From CAWICD01 sp052267165 (lineage in GTDB: Bacteria; Vulcanimicrobiota; Vulcanimicrobiia; Vulcanimicrobiales; Vulcanimicrobiaceae): a stretch of DNA of 64,000 nt. The position numbers and the translations under genes are program-made. Location of the stretch: NCBI GenBank assembly GCA_052267165.1, contig JBKQHO010000003.1, positions 1 to 64,000 of the forward strand. Reading direction: 5' to 3'. Below, piece after piece: positions 16,739 to 24,563 of the stretch; within the stretch, counting starts at the first letter, position 1; every line of letters starts with the position of its first letter. The notes beneath the pieces were generated by a model. It saw only the letters and a list, made by a program, of their open reading frames with translations. It made no database searches and was not told the origin of the DNA.

Positions 16739-16781
16739 GTTTACACCCTAGTTGACGGTTTACCCTTGTGTTTACTATAAT
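16739..16781 (+). promoter_or_regulatory. Promoter with four 12-base-phased GTTTAC-type sites
   Basis: GTTTAC occurs at 16739-16744, 16758-16763 and 16770-16775, with the variant GTTGAC at 16751-16756; the sites form two pairs, each with 12-base spacing between starts. On the plus strand TTGACG (16752-16757) and TATAAT (16776-16781) make a near-consensus promoter with an 18-base spacer that the repeats cover. The array lies between the divergent TIGR04255 operon and a small plus-strand gene. It is a good candidate operator array. Confidence 0.6.
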
Positions 16782-16842
16782 CGTTTCATCTCACACTGTC
16801 TACGGCAGGGACGCCCTCGCCGAGGCCGATCCAGGAGAAATC

Positions 16843-17019
16843 ATGGCTGAGAAACGGTGCTCACCCGGACTGGACGACCGCTGTCGTGACCAGAACGGCC
16901 GGATCCGTCAGAAGAACGGCTCGAGCGAGATCGGAACACTGCGCGACAGGCGTGCGGAAGCCGAGTTCCGCGAATGCGTCGCGGCAGGCCTGCGGAGCAA
17001 TAGCGCAAGAGGGTACTGA
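16843..17019 (+). pseudogene. 5' part of a small conserved protein joined to restriction-enzyme scrap
   Basis: ATG 16843 follows AGGAGA. Residues 1-34 (MAEKRCSPGLDDRCRDQNGR and on to SSEIGTLR) match the start of a widespread small uncharacterised protein of about 70-80 residues. After residue 34 the DNA is instead the GCGGAAGCCGAG ... GCGTCGC segment of the restriction-enzyme gene (compare 9244-9290), followed by the 19-mer also found at 11162. The original gene's 3' half is lost. It is probably transcribed from the promoter ending at 16781. Confidence 0.6.
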
Positions 17020-17074
17020 CCGCGTCGTCGATCGCGAGCCGAAGGCCGTTGAGCGGGCGCTGCGTGTTTCATAG
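17003..17074 (+). pseudogene. Internally deleted BrnT/antitoxin cassette
   Basis: The 19 bases at 17003-17021 are identical to 11162-11180, upstream of the BrnT promoter. They are followed directly by codons for VVDREPKAVERALRVS, the antitoxin's C-terminus. Everything between (about 610 bases in the 11 kb copy) is gone, leaving a 70-base scar. Confidence 0.75.
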
Positions 17075-17121
17075 GGCGGCCGTTCGCTTTCGCGCGTTGT
17101 GTTGAAAGAAGCCCGACGTCG

Positions 17122-17592
17122 TCACTCGGAGCGAGCAGATTCGACCTCGTTGCCCGTCGCGTCGGGGCGAAACAGACGCATTCGCTCCTGCGAGACTGGC
17201 CGGCCGGTGCGCAGGGCCGCCTCCTCGGCGGCGAACGTGAAGAGATCGAGCTCGATCGGCTCCCGCCGCGGCCGATCGCCCGGCGCGCATCCGAATCCCC
17301 TTCGCGCGAACGCAGCGCGTTCGATCGTCTCCAGCCGTGCGCGATCCTCTTGCGTCAGGGTGTATTCGAGGGCTGCCTCGCGCGACAGGAACGACGGCGC
17401 TGACGCGTCCCACCACGATGACGGAGGCAGAGATTCAGCCTGCAAGAGGTGCAGGCGGTGGCGCACAGGTCCGCCCGACGGAACGTCGTGCGCCTTCACG
17501 ACACCGATGAACTCGTACCATACCGGCGTTTCGTCAGCATGGATTTGCCAAATCGTCCTGCCGACCCACTTCTCGGCGATCTCTTTCGTCAT
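17122..17592 (-). CDS. Hypothetical protein, 156 residues
   Basis: An acidic-to-neutral soluble protein starting MTKEIAEKWVGRTIWQIHAD. It has several tryptophans early, a charged C-terminal half and no recognised motif. It is intact and sits alone on the minus strand between the cassette scar and the Uma2 pseudogene. Codon choice looks typical for the window, so I consider it a real gene of unknown role. Confidence 0.5.
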   Translation of the reverse strand: MTKEIAEKWVGRTIWQIHADETPVWYEFIGVVKAHDVPSGGPVRHRLHLLQAESLPPSSWWDASAPSFLSREAALEYTLTQEDRARLETIERAAFARRGFGCAPGDRPRREPIELDLFTFAAEEAALRTGRPVSQERMRLFRPDATGNEVESARSE

Positions 17593-17677
17593 AGGACGAT
17601 AAACAACCGCATTGCGTCAAACCGATGAGAAGGCGATAATAAGCCAGGAGCGCGCGCAAACGCGCCGTCGGCAGACG

Positions 17678-18321
17678 TTAGGATTGTACGGGCGCGTTTG
17701 CGTCGAGCCAGAGATTCCAGGAAATCAAGGCGGCTCGCCTTCCGTCGATCTTTGCCGATGCGATGTGCCGATCTATTTCGATAAACGAAAGGCCTGGGAG
17801 CGCTAGGCTCCGCTCGGATGCGACGTATCCAGATTCGGTAAGGAGATATGGCCGCAGTGCACTGCCGTCGTGTCGCCAAATTTCGGGGACTTTCATGGCG
17901 GCGCAGATATCATGCTTGATATCCGCGAACTCGTCAGGTCAACTTCTAGGACGATGTCAGGAGCGGGATCGGCACGTAGGTCGATCGCACGCCTGCCGCG
18001 CATGGCGCTCGCCCGTTGCACGTAATAGCAAGAATCGAGCTCCGCTCCCTCTTCCACAGTAGGAAGTTGCAGGGTCATCGAGCCGTACGCTTCGATGTCG
18101 AGTCCCCATTTCAAAGACAACCCAGCGATCAGCACATCAATGAGCCGGCTGAGCGCCTCGTGCTCGGGAGACGGCGACATGATTTCCAGCGTTCCTTCGG
18201 AATAAGCCACGCGCAGACGGCTATGCTCTCCGAGCTCCCGGACAAGCGCAGCGTACGCTGCCCAAGAGATCTCCCCAGAGGCGACGATCTGCTCGCCAAC
18301 GGCCGCTGCTCCGATAGCCAT
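17678..18321 (-). pseudogene. Uma2-family (DUF820) endonuclease, one-base deletion
   Basis: ATG 18321 starts a Uma2 protein: AYSEGTLEIMSPSPEHEALS, GSMTLQLPTVEEGAELD, YYVQRASAM and DPAPDIVLEVDLTS carry the family's conserved Glu/Asp nuclease-fold residues (PD-(D/E)XK superfamily). Near 17925 one base is missing; the other frame continues DIKHDICAAMKVPEIWRHDG, then LRPYLLTESGYVASERS and LALPGLSF, the normal C-terminus. The same C-terminal segment, diverged, is fused to the DUF1998 helicase fragment at about 5.8 kb. Uma2 genes are often mobile and multicopy; their function is unclear. Confidence 0.75.
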
Positions 18322-18556
18322 CGTCGTCGTTTTCAGCGTCTGTGGCCGCTGTCCTCGCTCACGATGCTTTGCTCGGCTGGGTGGCCTGGACAGCTCCGGG
18401 AGCGGCATGACCGGGCTCAGCCCGAGGGCGGGACAGGATGACGATCGGCTCTACGTTGAGCGGCCCGCGTGCTGTCGCGACGCCGCAGTAGAGTCATGCC
18501 GAAAGCGCCGATAACCCTACTAAGGCCACGTTTGATGACCAGGAGCATCGGCAGTT

Positions 18557-18874
18557 ATGATCGAGACCCTGCTCGGAACCAGCATTACCGGTGCGCTTAT
18601 CAGCGAGCCGGAACTCATCGCGCACGCGCAAGTGCTCGTCGCTAGGTTTGCCATCGAGGTGCATACGGGCGACGACAAGGAAACGTATGAAGTCTATGCC
18701 TACGGTGCGATCGCGCGGGAATGCGTGAAAAACCTGGGTTTGGGACAGGACATCACGATTGAGGGACGGCTCATCAAGCGGTTGTGCGAAGTGAACGACC
18801 AGCGGCCGCGCGTCGGCGATGCGATCGTCGCGAATCGTGTGTGGTTAAATCACTTGCGGCTGCTCGTCGCCTAG
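18557..18874 (+). CDS. SSB-like OB-fold protein
   Basis: A 105-residue protein with the strand order and key segments of single-stranded-DNA-binding OB folds: an early strand with FAIEVHTGDDKETYEVYAYG, then ARECVKNLGLGQDITIEGRL, which matches the SSB pattern A-x-x-x-x-x-L-x-K-G-x-x-V-x-V-x-G-R-L. It lacks the acidic C-terminal tail of a replicative SSB, so it is more likely an accessory or mobile-element SSB. AGGAG lies 12 bases before the ATG, a long spacing. Confidence 0.55.
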   Translation: MIETLLGTSITGALISEPELIAHAQVLVARFAIEVHTGDDKETYEVYAYGAIARECVKNLGLGQDITIEGRLIKRLCEVNDQRPRVGDAIVANRVWLNHLRLLVA

Positions 18875-18951
18875 CAATACGATAGTCTCATCAAGCGAGA
18901 GCCGCTCGCCGGCGCTCGCTACGGCATATCCCGCGGGGAGGTGAAGGGCGA

Positions 18952-19092
18952 GTGCTGGCTCTCGAACAGGCGACGAAGACGGTCCGGGCCAAGATCGAGC
19001 GTGACGCGGCGCACATTTGGGGCGCCCTCGGTTTCGTCTTCGGCTCGGTCGTGACGGCGGGCGCGATCGCGGCGACCCGCCTCACCAAGTAA
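18952..19092 (+). CDS. Small single-pass membrane protein, 46 residues
   Basis: GTG 18952 after AAGGG encodes a short amphipathic start (ALEQATKTVRAKIERDAAHI) and one hydrophobic helix (GFVFGSVVTAGAIAA) ending in RLTK. The form, a charged cytoplasmic helix plus one membrane segment, is common among small stress or toxin-like peptides. Not annotated by any family I know. Confidence 0.4.
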   Translation: MLALEQATKTVRAKIERDAAHIWGALGFVFGSVVTAGAIAATRLTK

Positions 19093-19158
19093 CCCTTCCG
19101 CTCCGGACGTGCTATCATCGGGGAAGTGAGGCCACTCCCCGTTTCTGTGAGGTTTGTG

Positions 19159-19473
19159 ATGGAGCACACCGTCGAACTCAGACCCCGGATCGAAGCCATA
19201 GCCCGATATCTCGGCAACGCCTTTCCGAGCCTCTCCATCCACCGCTATGACGACGCCGCGCGGGGGGTCGCCGGCTTCAGCTTCATCGGGGAGCCCTACG
19301 GCGCCGTCGAGTTCCGGCGCGAGTTCCTCGAGACGCTGCCGACCGAAGAGAACGCCCTAGCACTCGAGATGCACGTGCGGCACGTGAGCGGCGAGATCGC
19401 CGCTACCCCGGCCGGCCAGCGCCTCGTCTTCGCGGTGGAAGGCTTCTCGCGCGAGGCCGTCCCGGCGAACTAG
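19159..19473 (+). CDS. Hypothetical protein, 104 residues
   Basis: ATG 19159 follows GTGAGG at six-base spacing. The product (MEHTVELRPRIEAIARYLGN ...) is a small alpha/beta protein with a central strand RGVAGFSFIGEPYGAVEF and no catalytic motif I recognise. It is preceded by an AT-richer stretch with GCTATCATCGGGG near 19110 that may hold a promoter. Intact; function unknown. Confidence 0.5.
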   Translation: MEHTVELRPRIEAIARYLGNAFPSLSIHRYDDAARGVAGFSFIGEPYGAVEFRREFLETLPTEENALALEMHVRHVSGEIAATPAGQRLVFAVEGFSREAVPAN

Positions 19474-19699
19474 GCCGCCGGGCCGACGGTTGTACCAACC
19501 CTCGGACGGCTGGGCTTGCGGGACTCCCGACCGAGCTAGGCTTACCTAGCTAGCTTCCTAGTAGCGGCGAACGGGGAACCAGAGAGCTCGGTATCTCGCA
19601 GTGTTGTCGCACCTTTGTCAGTTCACGAAGTCGCCGGGCACGACGATCTCGCCCGTTTCACGCACAACATCATCGCCAATATCTTAAGGTGAAACTGCG
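19474..19699. other. Intergenic segment with two hairpins
   Basis: No gene is seen. GGTTG-TAC-CAACC (19488-19500) and AGCTAGG-CTTA-CCTAGCT (19534-19551) can each fold into a short stem. Neither is followed by a T run on either strand, so they are weak terminator candidates between convergent genes. Confidence 0.4.
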
Positions 19700-20590
19700 T
19701 TAGCCGCTTGGTGACGCGGGATTCGACGTCGCTAAGAAAGCCTGAATCGTTTGGTCGTGCTTGACCGTGCTCTCGTACATCTCAAGGTAGACCTTTTGGG
19801 CGCCGCGGATGTCGGCGAGAACATCCGTCAAGCGTTGGGACATCTTGGAACGGCCGGCCGCAGCAAGCGCCTCTGCGGTGGGCCGGAATGATACGATCAA
19901 GTCTTCGATATGTTTGGCATCACGCAGCACGGACATGATCTCCGCCGGTGTGGCGGAGCGATTGCTCGCGAACGCATTGCTCAGGCTTTGCATGAAGAGG
20001 TTACACTGCTCTTGCAACGTGTCCAAAGAGGCCTGTTCGACCTGGGCGAGCTTTTCGGACGGGGCGCCGGGTAAATCCACTGAGAGCTGGCGCTGCGGCA
20101 GCGCAATCAGGCTGCCCGGCGGCGGCTTGACGACGAACGGCTGATCCGTCAGACGGCGATACAGCTGCTCGTAACCGGCTTCCGTATCGGCACGGTAAAA
20201 CGTGTAACCTCGGAGGGGGTCGGGAATGTTCGTAACCGGAGCGTTATCAAAGAGAACGGGAATGAATTTCTGATTGACGGCTCGGTTCACGTAAAGTGAG
20301 TTGTAGATGACATTTCCTTCCCAGGGCACACCCAATCCGACGTTAACGGTCTCTTGGCCGGTGACTCGGCGGTAATACAGTACGGTGCAAATCATCAGCG
20401 TGAACTTGCACTCGCGCAGTTGCCGCTCCATCCAGAGCGGCCAGCCTTCAGCGGGGCTGGGTTCGTACTGGTCGAGCGCCACGTCGATCCCGTTGATGAC
20501 GAGGCGATTGGCGAAAGCGAGAACCCGGTCCCCGTGCTCGGGCGAATCGTGCGTATAGCTGATAAAGACTCTCAGACGCTCAGTCGCCAT
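19700..20590 (-). CDS. SEFIR-domain protein (candidate antiphage effector)
   Basis: ATG 20590 is chosen because family similarity starts at once: RLRVFISYTHDSPEHGDRVL, then DVALDQYEPSPAEGWPLWM, FTLMICTVLYYRR and NQKFIPVLFD trace a SEFIR (TIR-like) domain over residues 4-140. The remaining 155 residues are helical, with a predicted coiled-coil-like stretch, and give no family match. Bacterial SEFIR proteins have been reported as single-gene abortive-infection systems that deplete NAD+; whether this variant does so is inferred from the domain. It is divergent from a conserved unknown gene 386 bases away and borders the defence-like island. Confidence 0.75.
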   Translation of the reverse strand: MATERLRVFISYTHDSPEHGDRVLAFANRLVINGIDVALDQYEPSPAEGWPLWMERQLRECKFTLMICTVLYYRRVTGQETVNVGLGVPWEGNVIYNSLYVNRAVNQKFIPVLFDNAPVTNIPDPLRGYTFYRADTEAGYEQLYRRLTDQPFVVKPPPGSLIALPQRQLSVDLPGAPSEKLAQVEQASLDTLQEQCNLFMQSLSNAFASNRSATPAEIMSVLRDAKHIEDLIVSFRPTAEALAAAGRSKMSQRLTDVLADIRGAQKVYLEMYESTVKHDQTIQAFLATSNPASPSG

Positions 20591-20976
20591 TTTTTTCGTC
20601 GCGCTTGCGCGCCGGCGCCGGCAGATAGAGCGCCGCAGGCGTTCCGCCCTCGCGGATGCGGCTCGCGCGAAGACATAGGCTCGCCGTGAGCCGGCCGCGC
20701 GGAAGATCGCCGGGCCGGCCATTATCAGCGGCTTCTGCGACCGGCCTGCGCCCGCCGGATGCGCGCCATCGGGCGTCGGCAGAGTGGACGAGGTCGGTCG
20801 CGGACGGCAAGATCATCGGACGGCAAGACCTCCGTGCATGCGCGGCCACCTCGAGGAGCAGCGCGGTGAACGAGCGTTCGGCAGGGATGCAGGCCGTCCT
20901 CGCGGCGAAGGTGGCCCAAAAGGGACCCCTCGGCGGGGTTCACCCGCTATTCCGTCCTTTCGGGAGGCGTGCGCGC
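20591..20976. other. Long divergent intergenic region
   Basis: 386 bases between the SEFIR gene and the gene at 20977. A plus-strand frame is open through most of it, but its residues are arginine/alanine-rich and compositionally like a shadow frame. I see no clear promoter boxes, repeats or RNA structure. Confidence 0.4.
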
Positions 20977-21507
20977 ATGTTCCGATTCGTCAACGGCACC
21001 ATCAACATCAGCCTTCCCGGCTTCGGCAGCGTCGAGGGCTCCTGGGAGCCGGACGAGCGCGAGCGCGACGCCGCATGGGAGCTCTACGTGGAGCTCGTCA
21101 CAAGGATCGCGGTCGTGGAGTTGCAGCCGGGAGAAGGCTCGTTACGTGAGGCACTCACATCGCTGTTCTCGCTGTTCCCGACGACGCGCGAGCTGCTTCG
21201 GAAGTACGGGCCGGTCGTCGGACGGCCGAGCGGCGGATCGAGCATATCGCTCGGGTACATCGCAGTTACGGTACTGAACTATGTCTTGCGACCCGTGCTC
21301 GCGAAGTGGCATCCGCTGTTGCTCGACTATGAGAATACGCGCGATCCGAGGGTATCGCAGATCGAGCACGAGAGCCGCTGGTCGAGCGCGGACGAGTTGC
21401 GCCGCACCCTCAACGACGTTCGTTCGCAGCTGAACGAATTCGCAGATCTGCTCGCGACGGTCGCCGATGTTCCGCCGTTACATGGCGGTGCCACCGCTCA
21501 GGCTTGA
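20977..21507 (+). CDS. Conserved protein of unknown function, 176 residues
   Basis: ATG 20977 sits nine bases after GGGAGG. The segment ISLGYIAVTVLNYVLRPVLA followed by KWHPLLLDYE is a pattern I recall from a family of bacterial proteins without assigned function, often near signalling or conflict genes. It is mostly helical with an N-terminal beta part (FRFVNGTINISLPGFGSVEG). Divergent from the SEFIR gene; a shared control region is possible. Function unknown. Confidence 0.6.
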   Translation: MFRFVNGTINISLPGFGSVEGSWEPDERERDAAWELYVELVTRIAVVELQPGEGSLREALTSLFSLFPTTRELLRKYGPVVGRPSGGSSISLGYIAVTVLNYVLRPVLAKWHPLLLDYENTRDPRVSQIEHESRWSSADELRRTLNDVRSQLNEFADLLATVADVPPLHGGATAQA

Positions 21508-21721
21508 GCGGGTGATTATTTTGCTCTCGTGCGGCCGGTAACGTGAAGGCTGGAGTATGCTGCTTGCCATGACAAGCAGGCGGCCCCATTTAGCCGACCC
21601 AATCGACGGAGTCGAGGACGGGCATGACGCGACCGTTACGCCGCCGATCACGAAGTCCAGCGACGTGCACTTTGAAGATTGGTAAAGTAGCGGTCTAACG
21701 TTGCGACAGCTTAAGCTCCTC

Positions 21722-23788
21722 TTACCCCCCAAGCGCGGTTTTGATTTGCGAGGCCAGGGCAGGCGTCATGCCCTTCACGGCGGCGATCTCGTCGACGCCG
21801 GCGCGCTTGAGCGCGGCGAGCGAGCCGAACGCGGTGAGCAGGCGTTTCTTGCGGACGGGACCGACGCCGGCGAGCGCATCGAGGGCGGATTGCGTCATCG
21901 CTTTGCCGCGGCGCTTGCGGTGGAACTCGACGGCGAAGCGGTGCGCCTCGTCGCGGATGCGCATCACCAGGTGCAGCGCGGGCGAGCCGGGCGGCAGCAC
22001 GATCGGCTCGGGGGCGCCGGGGACGTATAGCCACTCGTGTTCCTTCGCGAGGCCCGCGACGGGAATGCCCCACAGGTCGAGCTCCTCGAGGACCTCGACC
22101 ACGGCGTTGAGCTGTCCCTTCCCCCCGTCGATCAACAGCAAGTCGGGACGGTGATGAAACTTCTCTTTCTTCCGCAGCTGCGCGTCGAGCGTGCGTTCGC
22201 GCTCTTCGATGCTGGCCGGGTCTTCTTCGCCCGGCGCGTTCGTGTCGGCTTGCAAATACCGCAAGCGGCGGCGCAGCGTCTCCTGCATCATCGCGAAATC
22301 GTTCGAACCGAGGTCGTAGCGAATCTTGAAACGCCGGTAGTCGCTCTTCTTCGCGCGGCCCTCCACGAACACGACCATCGACGCCACCGGATTCGTGCCT
22401 TGGATATTCGAGATGTCGTAGCACTCGATGCGGTGCGGGGTGTCGGGCAGGTCGAGCGCGGCGGCGAGCTCGGTCAGCGAGCGCGCGGAAGCGGTCTCCT
22501 GCGTCTCCTGGTGCGCGAGGAATGCCTTCAGATTCTGCTCGGCGTTCTCGTGAACGAGCCGCATGTAGTCCGCGCGCTGACCGCGCTGCGCGCGCACCGC
22601 CCGCACGCGCGCGCCCTTCAGCTCGCTCAGCCACGCCTCGATCACCGCCTGCTCCGAGGGCAGCGCCTCGACGATGACTTCCTTCGGAATCGTCGACTGC
22701 GTTGCCGGTCGCCGGGCGCGCGCTTTCACGGCGACCGGGACTTCGTTGTCGCGCGCTTCGCGCAGCGCGAGCGGCGAGAAGCCGTCGCCGCGGCCGGAGA
22801 CGTTCGTCAGGTTCGTTACGCCGGTCCCGGTCTGCGCGGCCCGCGCGGTGTAGAACTGCTTGAAGAATTCGCCGAAGAGCTCGGCGTCGGACTGGTCGGT
22901 CACGCCGTCGAGGATGAAGTGCTCCTGGCCGATCAGCTTTCCGCCGCGCACCAGGAAGACTTGCACGCAGGCTTGGCCCTGCCCGCGCGCCGCGGCGATC
23001 AGGTCCATATCGACGCGCGCGCGCCAGACGACCATCTGCCCCTCGGTAACGCGGCGTAAGGCGACGATGCGGTCCCGCAAGCGCGCGGCGGCTTCGTAAT
23101 TGTAACGGTCCGCCGCCTCCTGCATCTCGCGCGCGAGCCGGGCGAACAAGCGATCCTGCTGGCCTTCCAAGAACAGCACGACCTCGTCGACGAGCTCGTC
23201 GTACTCGTTTTCGGACTGATAGCCGACGCACGGGGCTTGGCAGCGCTTGATGTGATACTGCAGACAGGGCCGCTTCCGCTTCCCATCGATTGGCTCGCGG
23301 CACGTCCTTAAAGGAAAGACGACGCGCACGAGGTTGATCAGCTCGCGCAGGCCGTGGGCGTTCGTGTACGGGCCGAAGTAGCGTGCACCGTCGTCGCGCA
23401 CGACGCGGGTGAACATGACGCGCGAGTACGCTTCGTTCGTCACCTTCAGGTACGGGTAACGTTTGTCGTCGCGCAGCCGGACGTTGAAGGGCGGCTGATG
23501 CCGCTTGATGAGGTTCGCCTCGAGGATGAGCGCTTCGATCTCGTTGTTGACGACGATCCAGCGCACGTCGATCACGCGCTCGACCATCCGCACCGTGCGC
23601 GGCGCGTGGGCGGCGCTGTCCTGGAAGTACGAGCGCACCCGGTTGCGCAGCGAGACGGCTTTGCCGATGTACAGAATCCGCTCGCCCTCGCCCAGCATCA
23701 AATAGACCCCAGGCGCATCGGGAAGCTGCGTGAGGGTCTGCTCGAGTCGGCTGCGGTCGGCTGCTGCGGTCTTTCCGGTTGCGGTCAC
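21722..23788 (-). CDS. uvrC: Excinuclease ABC subunit C
   Basis: UvrC makes both incisions around a lesion in nucleotide-excision repair. The 688-residue protein has the GIY-YIG nuclease domain (residues about 16-95: GVYLMLGEGERILYIGKA), a cysteine cluster typical of many UvrCs (CLQYHIKRCQAPC), the UVR motif near 205-240, the RNase-H-like second nuclease domain (ECYDISNIQGTNPVASMVVF ... LLIDGGKGQL) and C-terminal helix-hairpin-helix repeats (LAGVGPVRKKRLL, VKGMTPALASQI). GTG 23788 is chosen because the conserved start follows within 20 residues and AAGGA precedes it. It is the first well-conserved housekeeping gene after the accessory region. Confidence 0.95.
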   Translation of the reverse strand: MTATGKTAAADRSRLEQTLTQLPDAPGVYLMLGEGERILYIGKAVSLRNRVRSYFQDSAAHAPRTVRMVERVIDVRWIVVNNEIEALILEANLIKRHQPPFNVRLRDDKRYPYLKVTNEAYSRVMFTRVVRDDGARYFGPYTNAHGLRELINLVRVVFPLRTCREPIDGKRKRPCLQYHIKRCQAPCVGYQSENEYDELVDEVVLFLEGQQDRLFARLAREMQEAADRYNYEAAARLRDRIVALRRVTEGQMVVWRARVDMDLIAAARGQGQACVQVFLVRGGKLIGQEHFILDGVTDQSDAELFGEFFKQFYTARAAQTGTGVTNLTNVSGRGDGFSPLALREARDNEVPVAVKARARRPATQSTIPKEVIVEALPSEQAVIEAWLSELKGARVRAVRAQRGQRADYMRLVHENAEQNLKAFLAHQETQETASARSLTELAAALDLPDTPHRIECYDISNIQGTNPVASMVVFVEGRAKKSDYRRFKIRYDLGSNDFAMMQETLRRRLRYLQADTNAPGEEDPASIEERERTLDAQLRKKEKFHHRPDLLLIDGGKGQLNAVVEVLEELDLWGIPVAGLAKEHEWLYVPGAPEPIVLPPGSPALHLVMRIRDEAHRFAVEFHRKRRGKAMTQSALDALAGVGPVRKKRLLTAFGSLAALKRAGVDEIAAVKGMTPALASQIKTALGG

Positions 23789-23798
23789 GGTCCTTGAG

Positions 23799-24563
23799 TT
23801 ACGGCTTCGGCGGCCGTTCCAAAACCTGCTCCGCCTGCGCGAAGGATGCGCCCGCCTCGCGCCGCTCCGTCTTCCGGTCGCCGCTGAGGTAGGCGTTGAG
23901 GGCCGCCCGGTAGTGCCGCTTCGCTTCCTCGAGCTGTGGACCGTCCAATACACCGGCCAACTCGATCTCGTTGCGCGCTTGGAGTAGGTCGTCGGGCAGG
24001 GTCGGCGCGGCGATCTGCTCGCGCGGGTGGTTGGTCGCGGTCGTCGGTTGGCCCGGCTCACCGCTGCCCGCGCCCGGTGGAATCGGCACCTGGGAGCCCG
24101 CGGGCGTGCCGTACTGCCCCGTCGCGCCGGCGCCGACTGTTCCGAGGTTGACCGCGGGCGAGTTCGGCTGGAGCGGCGTCGGCGTCGTCCCGGCGCCCCC
24201 CGCGATGGCACGGGCGGCGTCCGCTTCGGCGGCTGCCGCGGCGAAGTCGCCGGCGCGGTAGCGCTCGAGCGCGGACTGGTACAGGAAGTTCGCCTGCTGC
24301 GCAACGGCCGGGTTGGTCGGGGTCACGGAGGTGATCGCCCCAAAGGCGCCCCCGAGGGCGCGTTGCACCCCGCCGGTCGGCAGCGGCGGTCGCGGCGGCG
24401 GCGGCATCGGGAGTGGCACGACCTGGGCCTCCGCGGGCACCGCGCTGCTCACCGCGCAAGCCGAGGCCAGCGCGAGCAGGACGACAGTCGTCACCGCGGC
24501 GCGAAGCGAGAAAACGATGAAAGCAATGCCGGCGGCGCGGCGGAGGAGGCTAGGCCGGTTCAC
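23799..24563 (-). CDS. Secreted proline-rich protein with TPR-like repeats
   Basis: 254 residues from GTG 24563, overlapping the DedA gene by 14 bases. A hydrophobic signal segment (TTVVLLALASACAVSSAVPA) leads to a proline-rich linker (VVPLPMPPPPRPPLPTGG). Two helical repeats of tetratricopeptide character follow, ALERYRAGDFAAAAAEADAA and LEEAKRHYRAALNAYLSGD, separated by a glycine/proline linker. The cysteine in LASAC lacks a canonical lipobox, so cleavage rather than lipidation is likely. Role unknown; position suggests cotranscription with dedA and uvrC. Confidence 0.6.
   Translation of the reverse strand: MNRPSLLRRAAGIAFIVFSLRAAVTTVVLLALASACAVSSAVPAEAQVVPLPMPPPPRPPLPTGGVQRALGGAFGAITSVTPTNPAVAQQANFLYQSALERYRAGDFAAAAAEADAARAIAGGAGTTPTPLQPNSPAVNLGTVGAGATGQYGTPAGSQVPIPPGAGSGEPGQPTTATNHPREQIAAPTLPDDLLQARNEIELAGVLDGPQLEEAKRHYRAALNAYLSGDRKTERREAGASFAQAEQVLERPPKP

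Noticed and set aside
3719..18321. A complete DISARM system
   Set aside because: A DUF1998 protein is present but truncated; no methyltransferase, PLD protein or intact helicase partner lies nearby.
22037..23059. A 340-codon plus-strand frame opposite uvrC
   Set aside because: Composition is shadow-like and uvrC motifs on the minus strand explain the region completely.
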